A stretch of DNA of 64,000 nucleotides from Clostridia bacterium. GTDB lineage: Bacteria > Bacillota > Clostridia > Christensenellales > CAG-138. Positions 7,550 to 16,985 of the stretch are shown here, in pieces. The notes under the pieces were generated by a model. It saw only the letters and a list, made by a program, of their open reading frames with translations. It did not search any database and was not told the origin of the DNA. The translations under genes were made by a program, and so were the position numbers. How positions within the stretch are numbered: position 1 is the first letter of the stretch; each line of letters starts with the position of its first letter. The stretch lies in the NCBI GenBank assembly GCA_017545535.1, contig JAFWMS010000005.1, forward strand, positions 57,618 through 121,617, in the 5' to 3' direction.

Positions 7550-8724
7550 ACATCGACACCCTGATCTCCCAGCGGGCAAAGGCCATCCAGCCCTCCCCCA
7601 TCCGGCGGTTCTTCGATCTGGCCAACGCCATGGAAGGGACCATCTCCCTGGGCATCGGCGAACCGGACTTCGTCACGCCCTGGCATATCCGGGATGCGGC
7701 CATGGCCTCCCTTCGGGCCGGCGAGACCGCCTACACCCCCAACGCGGGCACCCTGCAGCTCAGGCAGGCCATCGCCGACTATTTGTACGCCCGGTTTGGA
7801 TTGGAATATGACCCCAAAACGGAGATATTCGTCACCGTTGGCGCGTCGGAGGCCATCGACCTGGCTCTGCGGGTGCTGGTGGACCCCGGCGACGAGGTGC
7901 TCATCCCCGATCCCAGCTACATCTCCTACAGCCCCGGCGCCCTGCTGGCGGGGGGCAAAAGCGTGCTGCTGCCCACCTATGCGGAGGACGGGTTCGCCCT
8001 TCGGGGGGACGTGCTCCGGGCGGCCATCACACCCCGGACCAAGGCCCTGGTGCTGCCCTATCCCAACAACCCCACCGGCGGGATCATGACCCGGCCTCAG
8101 CTCGAGGAGCTGGCGGCGGTGCTGAAAGGAACGAACGTGCCCGTGATTGCCGACGAGATATACGGGGAGCTGACCTATTCTGGGGACCATGCGTCCCTGG
8201 CCCAGATCCCGGGCATGAAGGAGCAGACCATCCTGATCTCCGGCTTCTCCAAGGCCTTCGCCATGACCGGCTGGCGGCTGGGGTTCGTGGCCGCGGATCG
8301 GCGGTTCGTCAGCCAGATGCTGAAGGTCCATCAGTACGTGATCATGTGCGCCTCCACCATGAGCCAGGCGGCGGCCGCCGAGGCGCTGAACGGCCTTCTA
8401 AGAGGAGAGTTCGACGACGTGGAAAAGATGCGCCGGGCCTACGACCAGCGGCGGCGGTATATCTTCGACCGGCTGAACGGCATGGGGCTGAAGTGCTTCG
8501 AGCCCCGGGGCGCCTTCTATATCTTCCCGGACATCACCTGCACCGGCCTCACCAGTGAGCAGTTCGCCGAATCCCTGCTGCGGGAGGAACGGGTGGCCGT
8601 GGTGCCGGGGAACGCCTTCGGCAGCCGGGGCGAGGGATTCGTTCGCTGCTCCTACGCAGCCAGCCTGAAGAACATAGAGGCGGCCATGGATCGGATGGAG
8701 CGATTCGTGAAGGGGAGACAATAA
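7546..8724 (+). CDS. Class I/II PLP-dependent aminotransferase
   Basis: This 392-residue fold-type I aminotransferase of the aspartate/aromatic (PatA-like) group has GIGEPDFVTP near the N-terminus, the NNPTGG motif, a DEIYGELTY aspartate block and the SGFSKAFAMTGWRLG stretch with the pyridoxal-phosphate lysine. An arginine (VRCSYA near the end) would bind the substrate carboxylate. It acts in cytosolic amino-acid metabolism. The gene is coupled by a 4-nt overlap to an Lrp regulator, a common arrangement. Substrate is not predictable; acetyl-diaminopimelate, aspartate or aromatic amino acids are all possible. Confidence 0.9.
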   Translation: MNIDTLISQRAKAIQPSPIRRFFDLANAMEGTISLGIGEPDFVTPWHIRDAAMASLRAGETAYTPNAGTLQLRQAIADYLYARFGLEYDPKTEIFVTVGASEAIDLALRVLVDPGDEVLIPDPSYISYSPGALLAGGKSVLLPTYAEDGFALRGDVLRAAITPRTKALVLPYPNNPTGGIMTRPQLEELAAVLKGTNVPVIADEIYGELTYSGDHASLAQIPGMKEQTILISGFSKAFAMTGWRLGFVAADRRFVSQMLKVHQYVIMCASTMSQAAAAEALNGLLRGEFDDVEKMRRAYDQRRRYIFDRLNGMGLKCFEPRGAFYIFPDITCTGLTSEQFAESLLREERVAVVPGNAFGSRGEGFVRCSYAASLKNIEAAMDRMERFVKGRQ

Positions 8725-8749
8725 ACCCGAAGGTCTGGTTGCCTGTAGC

Positions 8750-8788
8750 GGAGATCGCGGCTTGGCTGTGATCTCCTGTTTTCTTTTG
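8750..8788 (+). terminator. Terminator after the aminotransferase
   Basis: GGAGATC...GATCTCC stem-loop (8750-8776) followed by TGTTTTCTTTT. Confidence 0.85.
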
Positions 8789-8810
8789 GACGGCCTTCAT
8801 TTTTTATATG

Positions 8811-8838
8811 TTGCGCAGGGCGGCAAATCTGATATAAT
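8811..8838 (+). promoter_or_regulatory. Promoter of the pyrophosphatase gene
   Basis: TTGCGC (8811-8816), 16 nt, TATAAT (8833-8838), 32 nt before the ATG. Confidence 0.7.
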
Positions 8839-8870
8839 AAAGTGTTACAAGATCTGAAGGAGGGAAGCCC

Positions 8871-10478
8871 ATGGACCCCGTATACGTCTTTGGACATAAG
8901 AACCCGGACACCGACTCCATCGTGGCCGCCATCGCCTACGCCAGCCTCCACAACGCTCTGGGGGACAGGGAGTACGTGGCCTGCCGTCTGGGGGTGCTGA
9001 GCGACGAGACCAGCCGCATTTTGCAGCGGTTCGGCTTCGAGTCGCCCCTGCGGCTTCACGACGTGCGCACCCAGGTGAAGGATCTGTCCTTTGACCGGCC
9101 CCCCATCCTCTCCGACGCGGTGACGGTCCACAAGGCTTGGGAGCTGATGAACGAAAGCGATCTGCCCTCTGCGTCGCTGCCCATCGCCAACGAGGAGGGG
9201 AAGCTCTTCGGCATGCTCACCTCCGGGGACATCGCCCAATACGATCTTCGGTTCGTGGAGGAGACGCTGCTGCAGGACGTGCCCCTTTTCAACCTCCTCT
9301 CCTGCCTGGACGGGCAGATTTGGGGGGACTACGGGGACGTGACCGGCCTCTCCGGAGAGCTGTGCATCGCCGTCCCCGGCATGACCCAGGCTTTTCCGGA
9401 GCACGGCATCGTGATCACCGGCCGGGACAGCGCCGTGCTCCGGGCCGCCTACGCCGCCGGGGCCGCCGCCGTCATCGTCTGCGGCGGGCAGCTCCAGCCG
9501 GAGGACATGCCGGATCGGGGGACCTCGGTGATCATCACCACCCCCTACGACCCCTACCGGGCCGCCCGGCTCATGATCCAGTCCATCCCCATCTCCCGCA
9601 TCGCCCGGACAAAGGATCTGATCGTGTTCCACGAGGAGGACTATCTGGACACCGTCCGGGAGGCCACCTTGAAGAGCCGCTACAGGAGTTACCCCGTGCT
9701 GGACAGCCAGGAGAACGTGGTGGGGACACTGTCCCGGTACCACCTGCTGCGGCCCAACCGGAAGAAGGTGGTCCTGGTGGACCACAGCGAGACCGCCCAG
9801 AGCGTGGAGGGCCTGGACCAGGCCCAGATCCTGGCCATCATCGACCACCACCGCCTGGCGGACGTGGAGACCGTGGACCCCATATATGTGCGGACCGAGG
9901 CCGTGGGCGCCAGCACCACCATCATCGCCACCATGTTCCAGGAGCGGGGCATCATGCCCGGACAAAAGCTGGCAGGGCTCATGGCGGCGGGGATCCTGTC
10001 CGACACCATCCTTTTCCAGTCCCCCACCTGTACGGACCGGGACAAGATCATGGCCGAGCGCATGGCGCGCCTGGCCGGCCTGTCCCTGACGGAGCTGGGC
10101 AAGGACATCTTCTCCTCCACGCTGCCGGCGGACGCGGACGTGAAGGAGCTGCTGTTCACTGACTTCAAGCAGTTCCAGATTGCGGGCCACTCCCTGGGCA
10201 TCGGCCAGTTCACCAGCACCGACTGCGAGCAGCTCGTCTCCCGCCACGACGAGGTCATCGCCATCATGGAGGAGGAGCGGAACAAACGGGGCTATGAGAT
10301 GCTCCTGTTCATGCTCACCGACGTGCTCAAACGAAGCACCCGGCTGTTGGCCGTGGGAGACCTGAACGAGCTGGGTCAGGTGTTCAACGTGAAGTTCAAG
10401 GACAACGCGGCCACCCTGCCCGGGGTCATGAGCCGGAAGAAGCAGATCGTGCCGACTTTGTCCCTGATTTGGGGCTAA
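8871..10478 (+). CDS. Manganese-dependent inorganic pyrophosphatase with CBS/DRTGG insert
   Basis: This 535-residue family II pyrophosphatase (DHH superfamily) hydrolyses cytosolic pyrophosphate. The N-terminus YVFGHKNPDTDS carries the first metal-binding set, and IDHHRLADV near residue 324 is the DHH motif. Between them, roughly residues 70-300, lies a regulatory insert with CBS-type (AVTVHKAWELM, SLPIANEEGKLFGMLT) and DRTGG-type sequence (IVITGRDSAV). This is the form seen in clostridia, where adenine nucleotides control activity. Plain family II enzymes are about 310 residues, so the extra length is the insert. AAGGAGGG precedes the ATG. Function is secure. Confidence 0.92.
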   Translation: MDPVYVFGHKNPDTDSIVAAIAYASLHNALGDREYVACRLGVLSDETSRILQRFGFESPLRLHDVRTQVKDLSFDRPPILSDAVTVHKAWELMNESDLPSASLPIANEEGKLFGMLTSGDIAQYDLRFVEETLLQDVPLFNLLSCLDGQIWGDYGDVTGLSGELCIAVPGMTQAFPEHGIVITGRDSAVLRAAYAAGAAAVIVCGGQLQPEDMPDRGTSVIITTPYDPYRAARLMIQSIPISRIARTKDLIVFHEEDYLDTVREATLKSRYRSYPVLDSQENVVGTLSRYHLLRPNRKKVVLVDHSETAQSVEGLDQAQILAIIDHHRLADVETVDPIYVRTEAVGASTTIIATMFQERGIMPGQKLAGLMAAGILSDTILFQSPTCTDRDKIMAERMARLAGLSLTELGKDIFSSTLPADADVKELLFTDFKQFQIAGHSLGIGQFTSTDCEQLVSRHDEVIAIMEEERNKRGYEMLLFMLTDVLKRSTRLLAVGDLNELGQVFNVKFKDNAATLPGVMSRKKQIVPTLSLIWG

Positions 10479-10503
10479 AGCAGTCAATCCAAGGGAGGTT
10501 CCC

Positions 10504-12225
10504 ATGCAGATATTCATCGACGGCAATCCGGTGGAGGCACAGGCGGGCGAAAGTCTGCTTTCCATCGTGCAGCGGCTGGGGCTCGATTCCCCGGATCTCG
10601 GCAAGCGGCCTTTGGCCGCGGACCTGGGGGGCGAGGTTTTCACCCTCAACTACGTCCCCTGCCGGGAGCAGGATCGGCTTCCTGCGGCCATGGGCTATCG
10701 GGAGCGTCGGGGCATCCGCCGCAGCAAGGGCCAAATCAGCCTCATCCGTTACGGGGAGAACCGGGGCCAGCGGGTCTATGAGCGGACCCTTCTCTTCGTG
10801 TTCCTCTTGGCCGTGCGGGAGCTGTTCCCGGAGGCCCACGTGAAGGTGAACTACGCCATCGGCGCGGGGCTGTACATCACTATCCAGAAGCAGACGCCGC
10901 TGACGAAGACCGAGGTGGACGCCCTGCGGCGCAAGTGCCGGGAGATCGTGGCCGCAGACTACATCCTGGAACGCAAGCGGCTGGATATCGACGAGGCCAT
11001 CACATTCTTTGAGAAGGACGGGCAAACCGACAAGGTCCGGCTGCTGAACTACCGGCAGTTCACCTTCTTCGACATCTACCGGCACGGGGACTACGTGGAT
11101 TATTTCTATGGCGAGATGTGCCCCTCCACGGGCTACGCCAGCGTCATGAACCTGCAGTACGAGGCCCCGGGGCTGTTTTTGCTCCGGCCCTCCGCCAAGG
11201 ACGTGAACAAGCCCTCCACCTACGTGAAATCCCCCCGGTTCGCCGCCGTCTTCGCCGAAAGCAACCGGTGGGCGGGCCTCATGCGCTGCGCCTCGGTGGC
11301 GGATCTGAACGACATGGTCATGAGCGGTTCCGTGCGGGAGCTCATTCGGGTCAACGAGGCACTCCACGAGAAGCGGTTCGCGGAGATCGCCTCTGAGATC
11401 GTCTCCCGCGGCGCCCGGGCCATCCTCATCGCCGGGCCCTCCTCCTCCGGCAAGACCACCAGCGCCAACCGGCTCTGCACCCAGCTCAGGGTGCTGGGTA
11501 AGACGCCGCTGCTCTTCTCCCTGGACGATTATTATAAGGATCGGAGCCTGGTGGAGCCGGAGCCCGACGGCACCTTTGACTTTGAGCACATCAAGATGAT
11601 CGACGTGGAACGGTTCAACCGGGACCTGTCCGCCCTGCTGCGGGGGGAAGAGGTGGAGCCGCCCATCTTTGATTTTTCCACGGGCCAGAGCCTGCCCGGG
11701 GGCCGGACCATTCGCCTCACCGCGGATACGCCCCTCATCATCGAGGGGCTCCACGCCCTGAATCCCCAGCTTCTCACCCCCGAGATCGACCCCAGGGACG
11801 TGTTCAAGCTCTACGTGTCCGCCCTGACCACCCTGAATCTGGACGACCACAACCGGATCCCCACCTCGGACGTGCGGCTCCTTCGGCGGCTGGTCCGGGA
11901 CTATCTCACCCGGGGCGCCACCATCGAGCGGACGCTGAACATGTGGGACAGCGTCCAGCGGGGTGAGCAGCGATGGATATTCCCCTATCAGGAGGGAGCC
12001 GACGCCATCTTCAACACGGCCCTGGTCTATGAGTTGGCGGTGCTGAAGAAGCATATCTTCCCCCTGCTCCAGTCCGCCGATCCCACCAGCCCCTGCTACG
12101 ACCAGGTGCGCAACATCATCAAGTTCCTGAACTACGTGCAGGACGCCTCGGTGGAGGACGAGATCCCGCCCACCAGCATCCTGAGGGAGTTCATCGGCGG
12201 CAACACCTTCTATCTGAAGGGCTGA
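10504..12225 (+). CDS. Nucleoside (uridine-type) kinase with N-terminal TGS-like region
   Basis: This 573-residue protein has three parts: a ubiquitin-like TGS segment (residues 1-60, MQIFIDGNPVEAQAGES), a region resembling the ThrRS second additional domain (about 65-250, with GAGLYITIQ and FDIYRHGDYVDYFYG), and a phosphoribulokinase/uridine-kinase domain with Walker A AGPSSSGKTTSANR near 309-322 and FSLDDYYKD. The known clostridial and Thermotoga group with this build is annotated as nucleoside kinase (pyrimidine salvage). It starts 25 nt after the pyrophosphatase gene behind AAGGGAGG, so it may be co-transcribed. The function of the N-terminal parts is not known to me. Confidence 0.82.
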   Translation: MQIFIDGNPVEAQAGESLLSIVQRLGLDSPDLGKRPLAADLGGEVFTLNYVPCREQDRLPAAMGYRERRGIRRSKGQISLIRYGENRGQRVYERTLLFVFLLAVRELFPEAHVKVNYAIGAGLYITIQKQTPLTKTEVDALRRKCREIVAADYILERKRLDIDEAITFFEKDGQTDKVRLLNYRQFTFFDIYRHGDYVDYFYGEMCPSTGYASVMNLQYEAPGLFLLRPSAKDVNKPSTYVKSPRFAAVFAESNRWAGLMRCASVADLNDMVMSGSVRELIRVNEALHEKRFAEIASEIVSRGARAILIAGPSSSGKTTSANRLCTQLRVLGKTPLLFSLDDYYKDRSLVEPEPDGTFDFEHIKMIDVERFNRDLSALLRGEEVEPPIFDFSTGQSLPGGRTIRLTADTPLIIEGLHALNPQLLTPEIDPRDVFKLYVSALTTLNLDDHNRIPTSDVRLLRRLVRDYLTRGATIERTLNMWDSVQRGEQRWIFPYQEGADAIFNTALVYELAVLKKHIFPLLQSADPTSPCYDQVRNIIKFLNYVQDASVEDEIPPTSILREFIGGNTFYLKG

Positions 12226-12241
12226 AGGGGGGCAGGGCTGC

Positions 12242-13306
12242 ATGCGTAAGACCGTTGCGATCACTTTGCTGGCGCTGGGCTTTTTGTGCCTGATCCTCTG
12301 CGCCGCTTTCACCGTGGTCCAACTTACCGCCTCGGAGACCGCCTGGTTCGAGCAGGAGTTCACCAAGCTGTCCGTTGCCGAGCAGATGAACATGACCCTG
12401 GGGGATCTGGGCGCCTCCCTCCGCACGCTGGTGGACTATATGAACGGGGGCCCGGAGACCATCGACCTGCTGGTCACCGTGAACGGACAGCAGGTGCGCA
12501 TGTTCGATCTGGATATCGAGATCGTCCACATGCGGGAGGTCCGGGACCTGTGGCAATGGTTCGTCGGCGCCCGGAACGTGGGTCTGCTTTTGGGCATCAT
12601 TCTGTGCCTGGGGGGCGTGGTCCTGGACGGAAAGGATGCCCTGCGCAACGCCTGCGTGGTGTACTTTTGGGCCCTGGGTCTGTTTTTGGTGCTGGTGGCC
12701 TTCGGGGGCACCTGGGCGGCCATCAGCTTCGACAGCTTCTGGACCGCGTTCCACCGGCTCATCTTCCCCGGCAGCGAAAATTGGCTGCTGCCGGCGGAAT
12801 CTCGGATGATCCAGATGCTGCCCTCCCGGCTCTTCCGGGATCTGGTGATGCGCATGGGCGGGCGGATGCTCCTTCTGTTCCTGGCGGTGGCGGCCGGATG
12901 CGGGCTCATCCTCTACCTTCGGCAGCGGAAGCAAATCTTGGCGGAGGCCATCCCTCAGGAGGTGAAACCCAAGACTCCGGAGGAGGAGCTGGCCGCCGTC
13001 AAGGGACCGGACATGCTCATCGTCCACAAGAAAGCCAACATGAGCGTCACCGAGCGGCGTAAGCTGAACGAAGAGCTGGACCGGGAGAAAAAGGCCTTGA
13101 CAGGGGAGGAAGAACCTGAATCGGCAGAAGAACTCCAGCCGGAGACGGCCATTGGGTCTCTCGACGAAGCGGTCGCCGCCGACTTCAGGGACGCGGCGCT
13201 GGACGTCCCGGTGGAGGGCCGGAAAAAGATCGAATTCGCGCCTGTCGACGAAACGACGGCAAAAAAAACGGAAGAGGAAGATGACGACTACGATGAGCTA
13301 CTTTGA
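12242..13306 (+). CDS. DUF1461 (TIGR01906-type) integral membrane protein
   Basis: This 354-residue membrane protein has TM helices near residues 4-28, 115-135, 145-170 and 200-222, with a FTKLSVAEQMNMTLGDL loop and an IEIVHMREVRDL motif typical of the TIGR01906/DUF1461 family of unknown role. The last roughly 110 residues form a soluble acidic tail rich in Glu and Lys, which is longer than I expect for the family. The gene sits between nucleoside kinase and tsaD and its end overlaps the tsaD start, so it is part of this operon. No catalytic residue can be pointed to. Confidence 0.7.
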   Translation: MRKTVAITLLALGFLCLILCAAFTVVQLTASETAWFEQEFTKLSVAEQMNMTLGDLGASLRTLVDYMNGGPETIDLLVTVNGQQVRMFDLDIEIVHMREVRDLWQWFVGARNVGLLLGIILCLGGVVLDGKDALRNACVVYFWALGLFLVLVAFGGTWAAISFDSFWTAFHRLIFPGSENWLLPAESRMIQMLPSRLFRDLVMRMGGRMLLLFLAVAAGCGLILYLRQRKQILAEAIPQEVKPKTPEEELAAVKGPDMLIVHKKANMSVTERRKLNEELDREKKALTGEEEPESAEELQPETAIGSLDEAVAADFRDAALDVPVEGRKKIEFAPVDETTAKKTEEEDDDYDELL

Positions 13307-14354
13307 GGCCGCCCAGGAAAGGCTCCGGGCCCTGCAGACCCGGGGCGAGGCCACGGTCCTGTCCATAGAGACCTCCTGCGACGAGACCGCCGCCGCCGTG
13401 GTGAAAAACGGGCGGCAGGTCCTCAGCAACGCCGTCTACACCCAGATCCCCATCCACCGCCAGTTCGGCGGCGTGGTGCCGGAGCTGGCCAGCCGCAACC
13501 ACGTGGACCAGGTGGGTCCCGTGGTGGAATCGGCCCTTCTGGACGCGGGCATGACCCTGGACGACGTGGACGCCATCGCCGTCACCGGCGGGCCGGGCCT
13601 GGTGGGCGCCCTGCTGGTGGGCGTGAGCTACGCAAAGGGGCTGGCCTTCGCCACAGGGAAGCCCCTGGTGAACACCCACCACATTTTGGGCCATATCGCC
13701 GCCAACTATCTCACGTTTCCTGACCTCGTGCCCCCCTTCACCTGCCTGGTGGCCTCGGGGGGCCACAGCCACATCATCGAGGTGGCGGACTACGACCGGT
13801 GCGTCCTTCTGGGCCGGACCCGGGACGACGCCGCCGGGGAAGCCTACGACAAGGTGGCCCGGGTGCTGGAGCTTCCCTACCCCGGCGGGCCGGAGCTGGA
13901 AAAGCTGGCCCAGGCGGGGGATCCCCACGCCATCCGCTTCCATTCCGCCTTCAACGAGGGGGAGGGCTTCGACATGAGCTTTTCCGGCCTAAAGACCGCG
14001 GTCATCAACCACCTGAGCAACGCCAAGCAACGGGGCGAAACCGTAAACCGAGCGGACGTGGCCGCCAGCTTCCAGTTTGCCGTGAACACCATCCTCTCCG
14101 ACAAGGCCGTTCGGGCCGCTGTGGAGAACGGCCATGGGACGCTGGCTCTGGCGGGGGGAGTGTCGGCCAACAAAAACCTGCGGCAGATGCTGGCCCAGAA
14201 GGCCGCAAAGCGGGGTATCCGCTTCTGCTGCCCGGACTTCAAATACTGCACGGACAACGGGGCTATGATCGGCTCGGCGGCCTTCTATCTTCTGATGAAG
14301 GGTCATATCGCCGATTTAAGCTTCAACGCCGTGCCCTATCAGCCCATCGCATAG
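13293..14354 (+). CDS. tsaD: tRNA N6-threonylcarbamoyladenosine synthase subunit TsaD
   Basis: This 353-residue protein transfers threonylcarbamoyl to A37 of ANN-reading tRNAs, with TsaB and TsaE. Motifs are VLSIETSCDETAAAV, the metal-binding HHILGH near residues 129-134, VASGGHSHI, and DEAYDK-type (GEAYDKVARVL) and LAGGVSANK segments. ATG 13293 is about 12 nt after GAGGAAG; ATG 13281 (four residues longer) abuts that site and is the alternative. Either start overlaps the end of the DUF1461 gene. Residues 1-25 are an extension before the ASKHA fold. Function is secure, the start less so. Confidence 0.93.
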   Translation: MSYFEAAQERLRALQTRGEATVLSIETSCDETAAAVVKNGRQVLSNAVYTQIPIHRQFGGVVPELASRNHVDQVGPVVESALLDAGMTLDDVDAIAVTGGPGLVGALLVGVSYAKGLAFATGKPLVNTHHILGHIAANYLTFPDLVPPFTCLVASGGHSHIIEVADYDRCVLLGRTRDDAAGEAYDKVARVLELPYPGGPELEKLAQAGDPHAIRFHSAFNEGEGFDMSFSGLKTAVINHLSNAKQRGETVNRADVAASFQFAVNTILSDKAVRAAVENGHGTLALAGGVSANKNLRQMLAQKAAKRGIRFCCPDFKYCTDNGAMIGSAAFYLLMKGHIADLSFNAVPYQPIA

Positions 14355-14356
14355 CC

Positions 14357-14806
14357 ATGATCGAATATCGAAAGCTTTCCATAGACCAAATCGAGACCTT
14401 TGCCCGTATGCGCATCCGGCAGCTGGTGGAGGAGGGGGCCAAAGAGGATGCGGACCTGTTGCCCGCGCTGCTGGACTACTACCGCCGCCATCTTTCGGAC
14501 GGCACCTTCATCTCCTATCTGGCTATGGACGGGGAAAGGATCGTGGGCACCAGCGGCGTCTCCGTCGTGGAGAAGCCTGCCTGGTTCGGCTGTCCCACGG
14601 GTCGGATCGGCCTCATCTCCAGCATGTATACCGACAAAGGCTACCGGCGGCAGGGGATCGCCAAACGGCTTTTAGCTCTGGTGGTGGACGCGGCCAGGGA
14701 GCAGGGTTGCGGCACCGTGTGGGTCACCGCGTCGAATATGGGCGTGCCCTTCTACGGCAGCAACGGCTTTATTCACAACGGGAACTTCATGCAGTGCAAG
14801 CTATGA
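14357..14806 (+). CDS. GNAT-family N-acetyltransferase
   Basis: This 149-residue GNAT fold has an acetyl-CoA binding loop DKGYRRQGIAKRLL near residues 94-107, preceded by the strand IGLISSMYT and followed by VWVTASNMGVPFYGSNGF, the usual asparagine/tyrosine end. It starts 2 nt after the tsaD stop without a clear ribosome site, so translation is probably coupled. RimI-like ribosomal-protein acetyltransferases often sit near tsaD, but this sequence does not look like RimI, and the acceptor substrate is unknown. Confidence 0.82.
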   Translation: MIEYRKLSIDQIETFARMRIRQLVEEGAKEDADLLPALLDYYRRHLSDGTFISYLAMDGERIVGTSGVSVVEKPAWFGCPTGRIGLISSMYTDKGYRRQGIAKRLLALVVDAAREQGCGTVWVTASNMGVPFYGSNGFIHNGNFMQCKL

Positions 14807-15321
14807 ACGAGCTCTATTTGGAACTGAAGGACAACGAGTGGCCCTTCACCTATACGGACCACGACCGGCAGATCGTCCGCGCCATCGTCTTCGACGACGA
14901 GGGCTGGTTCTATTTCGTGCGGGCCAGCCGAGACGATCAGTTCGGCAAGGCCACCCTCATCGAGACCTCCGGCGGCGGCGTGGAACAGGGCGAGGACCTG
15001 CTCTCGGCCATCCATCGGGAGCTCAGGGAGGAGCTGGGGGCCGAGGTGGAGGTGGTGGCGAAGATCGGGGTGATCAGTGACTACTACAACCTCATCCACC
15101 GCCACAATGTGAACCACTACTTCCTCTGCCGTGCCACCTCCTTCGGCGAAAAGCACCTGATGCCTGACGAGATCGAGGCCTTCCACCTGTCCACCCTGCG
15201 GCTCACCTTCGAAGAGGCGGTTCAGGAATATGAGCGCAGGGCCTGCACTCCCATCGGCCGGCTGATCGCCGCACGGGAACTGCCCATTCTTCGGCGAGCC
15301 AGGGAAAATCTGGATCAATAG
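14803..15321 (+). CDS. NUDIX hydrolase
   Basis: This 172-residue protein has a full Nudix box GGGVEQGED...HRELREELGA near residues 59-82 (pattern G-x5-E-x7-REUxEExGU satisfied). These enzymes hydrolyse nucleoside diphosphates linked to another group. Its ATG overlaps the GNAT stop (ATGA), giving translational coupling. Substrate is not predictable; the YYNLIHRHNVNHYFLC strand and the ADP-ribose/8-oxo-dGTP-like size fit general housecleaning roles. Confidence 0.88.
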   Translation: MNELYLELKDNEWPFTYTDHDRQIVRAIVFDDEGWFYFVRASRDDQFGKATLIETSGGGVEQGEDLLSAIHRELREELGAEVEVVAKIGVISDYYNLIHRHNVNHYFLCRATSFGEKHLMPDEIEAFHLSTLRLTFEEAVQEYERRACTPIGRLIAARELPILRRARENLDQ

Positions 15322-15355
15322 CTTTCTTTCCTTTCACATCGTCCATACTAAGGGC

Positions 15356-16855
15356 ATGGAGGACTATGACCGCTTCGTCGCCCTTTCCATGCTGACGCCC
15401 CAGGCTGCCGCCGCCCAAAGGCGGGCGGTGTTTTTGACCGCGCCCCAGTTCGCCGTGATCGAGACTGCGCCGGGCCGCCGGCTGAAGGCTTCCCTGTTGC
15501 AGCAGACCTACATGAACTATATCCACAGCAACCTTGCCCGAAGGGTGGCGGCGGATTATTATCTGTTCCTCCCCGGCGAAGCACGGCTCCGGCCGGACGC
15601 CCTCTTTCGCCTGGCCATGGCCGCAGGTGGCGGGCGGGAACTTCTGTATGCGGACGAGGACGCGCTCCTCCGCGGCCGCCGGTGCCGTCCCCGGTTCAAA
15701 CCCGATTTCAGCCCCCACACTCTGCTCTGCTATGACTATCTGGGCCGGGGCATCTGTGTCTCCCGAGCCCTCCTTCGGACCGTGGGGAGCTGGCCCGGCC
15801 CCGACGCCGCCCGGCGATACGCATTTTCGCTGCGGGCCGCGGCCCTGGCGGAGCGGATCGTCCATTTGCCCTTCGTGCTGTTCAGCCTGCCGCCGGAGGC
15901 GCCCTGCACCGATCCCGGTCCTCTAAAATCTTTTTTAGGGGATAGCGCCCTTCTTCTGCCCGGGCCCGTGCCGGGGACCTTTTTGCCCCGATTCGGCGTA
16001 CGGCGGGAGCAGCTCGTTTCCGTGATCGTTTCAGATGAGAACGGTTCCGACGCTCTCAAAAGTACCCTTTTGGCCGTGGAACAGCGGATGCAGCTCCCCC
16101 GCTACGAGCTGGTGGTGGCTGCAAGCCGCCCCCTGACGCCCTTCCTCCGGGCCCTGCAAAGCAGTGACGTGCCCGTGGTGGAGCGGCCCGACGCCTCCCC
16201 CTGCGCCCTGTGGAACGCGGCCGCCCGGGCCGCCCGAGGCAGGTTTTTGCTGTTCCTTTTCGGGGGCTGTGAGCCCCTGTCCCCGGACTTCGGCCAGCGA
16301 CTGACGGAGTGGGCGGCCCTGCCGGACGCGGGCGCCGTGGGCCCCCTGGTGCTGGACGGAGAGAGCCGCGTCCTCTCTCTGGGCACGGTGGTGGGGCTGT
16401 TGGGCGGCCTGGCGTCCCCCGGCTTCGGCCAAGGGGAGGATATCGTGCACAGCAGCGCCCCACGGCTGCTGTGTACCCGGGACGTGTCCTGTCTGCCGCC
16501 CTGGGCGCTGACGATCCGCCGGGACCGGTTCCTGGCGGCGGGCGGCTTTGACCCGGACATGGACCATGTGGGCTATGTGGAGGAGCTGTGTCTGCGCCTG
16601 GGCAGACGGGGGCTCCACTCCTTGTGCGTGCCTTCCGTCCGTTTCCGACTGCCCATCCTGCCGGACCTGGGCCCAAGCCCCGCCAACTTGCGCCGCTGCC
16701 GAGACGCCTTCTGCCCCCTGCTGCGGACGGGCGACCCCTTCTACAACCCCAATTTGAACATGGCCAGCTCCCTGCCCCGACCGGCCCTGCCGCCCCGATC
16801 GCCCCTGCATCTTCACGCTTCGGATCGCTGGCCGCCCTTTTTCTGTGACCCATAG
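15356..16855 (+). CDS. Tandem GT2-like glycosyltransferase
   Basis: This 499-residue protein has two glycosyltransferase-family-2-like halves. The first (about 30-200) has LLYADEDALL near 95, RFKPDFSPHTLLCYDYLG and VSRALLRTVG, the pattern of O-antigen/rhamnan-type GTs. The second (from about 220) has LVSVIVSDENGS, LWNAAARAARGRFLLFL, GAVGPLVLDG and RDRFLAAGGFDPDM. The N-terminal donor-binding strand of the first half looks eroded, so only one half may be active. It closes the kinase-tsaD gene run. A CATACT box lies 6 nt before the ATG, but no convincing -35 was found. The likely role is surface polysaccharide synthesis. Confidence 0.65.
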   Translation: MEDYDRFVALSMLTPQAAAAQRRAVFLTAPQFAVIETAPGRRLKASLLQQTYMNYIHSNLARRVAADYYLFLPGEARLRPDALFRLAMAAGGGRELLYADEDALLRGRRCRPRFKPDFSPHTLLCYDYLGRGICVSRALLRTVGSWPGPDAARRYAFSLRAAALAERIVHLPFVLFSLPPEAPCTDPGPLKSFLGDSALLLPGPVPGTFLPRFGVRREQLVSVIVSDENGSDALKSTLLAVEQRMQLPRYELVVAASRPLTPFLRALQSSDVPVVERPDASPCALWNAAARAARGRFLLFLFGGCEPLSPDFGQRLTEWAALPDAGAVGPLVLDGESRVLSLGTVVGLLGGLASPGFGQGEDIVHSSAPRLLCTRDVSCLPPWALTIRRDRFLAAGGFDPDMDHVGYVEELCLRLGRRGLHSLCVPSVRFRLPILPDLGPSPANLRRCRDAFCPLLRTGDPFYNPNLNMASSLPRPALPPRSPLHLHASDRWPPFFCDP

Positions 16856-16865
16856 AAAAAAACTA

Positions 16866-16894
16866 TTGACAGCCCCCCTGTTTTTCTGTATTAT
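16866..16894 (+). promoter_or_regulatory. tRNA-Glu promoter
   Basis: TTGACA (16866-16871), 17 nt, TATTAT (16889-16894), 15 nt before the tRNA 5' end. Confidence 0.75.
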
Positions 16895-16909
16895 ATTACC
16901 TGCAATCGC

Positions 16910-16985
16910 GCTCGGTTCGTCTAGTGGCCTAGGACACCGCCCTCTCACGGCGGTAACAGGGGTTCGACTCCCCTACCGGGTACCA
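16910..16985 (+). tRNA. tRNA-Glu, anticodon CTC
   Basis: This 76-nt cloverleaf includes an encoded CCA. The acceptor GCTCGGT pairs with ACCGGGT (two G-U wobbles), the anticodon stem is CCGCC/GGCGG around the loop CTCTCAC with anticodon CTC (16944-16946), and the T-arm is CAGGGG-TTCGACT-CCCCT. It reads GAG codons. It has its own promoter and terminator. The wobble pairs in the acceptor stem are unusual but tolerable. Confidence 0.93.

Noticed and set aside
8652..12426. Very long minus-strand open frames (more than 600 codons each) opposite the pyrophosphatase and nucleoside-kinase genes
   Set aside because: They are shadows caused by the high GC at third codon positions. They lack family motifs and ribosome sites, and the plus-strand proteins are clearly real.
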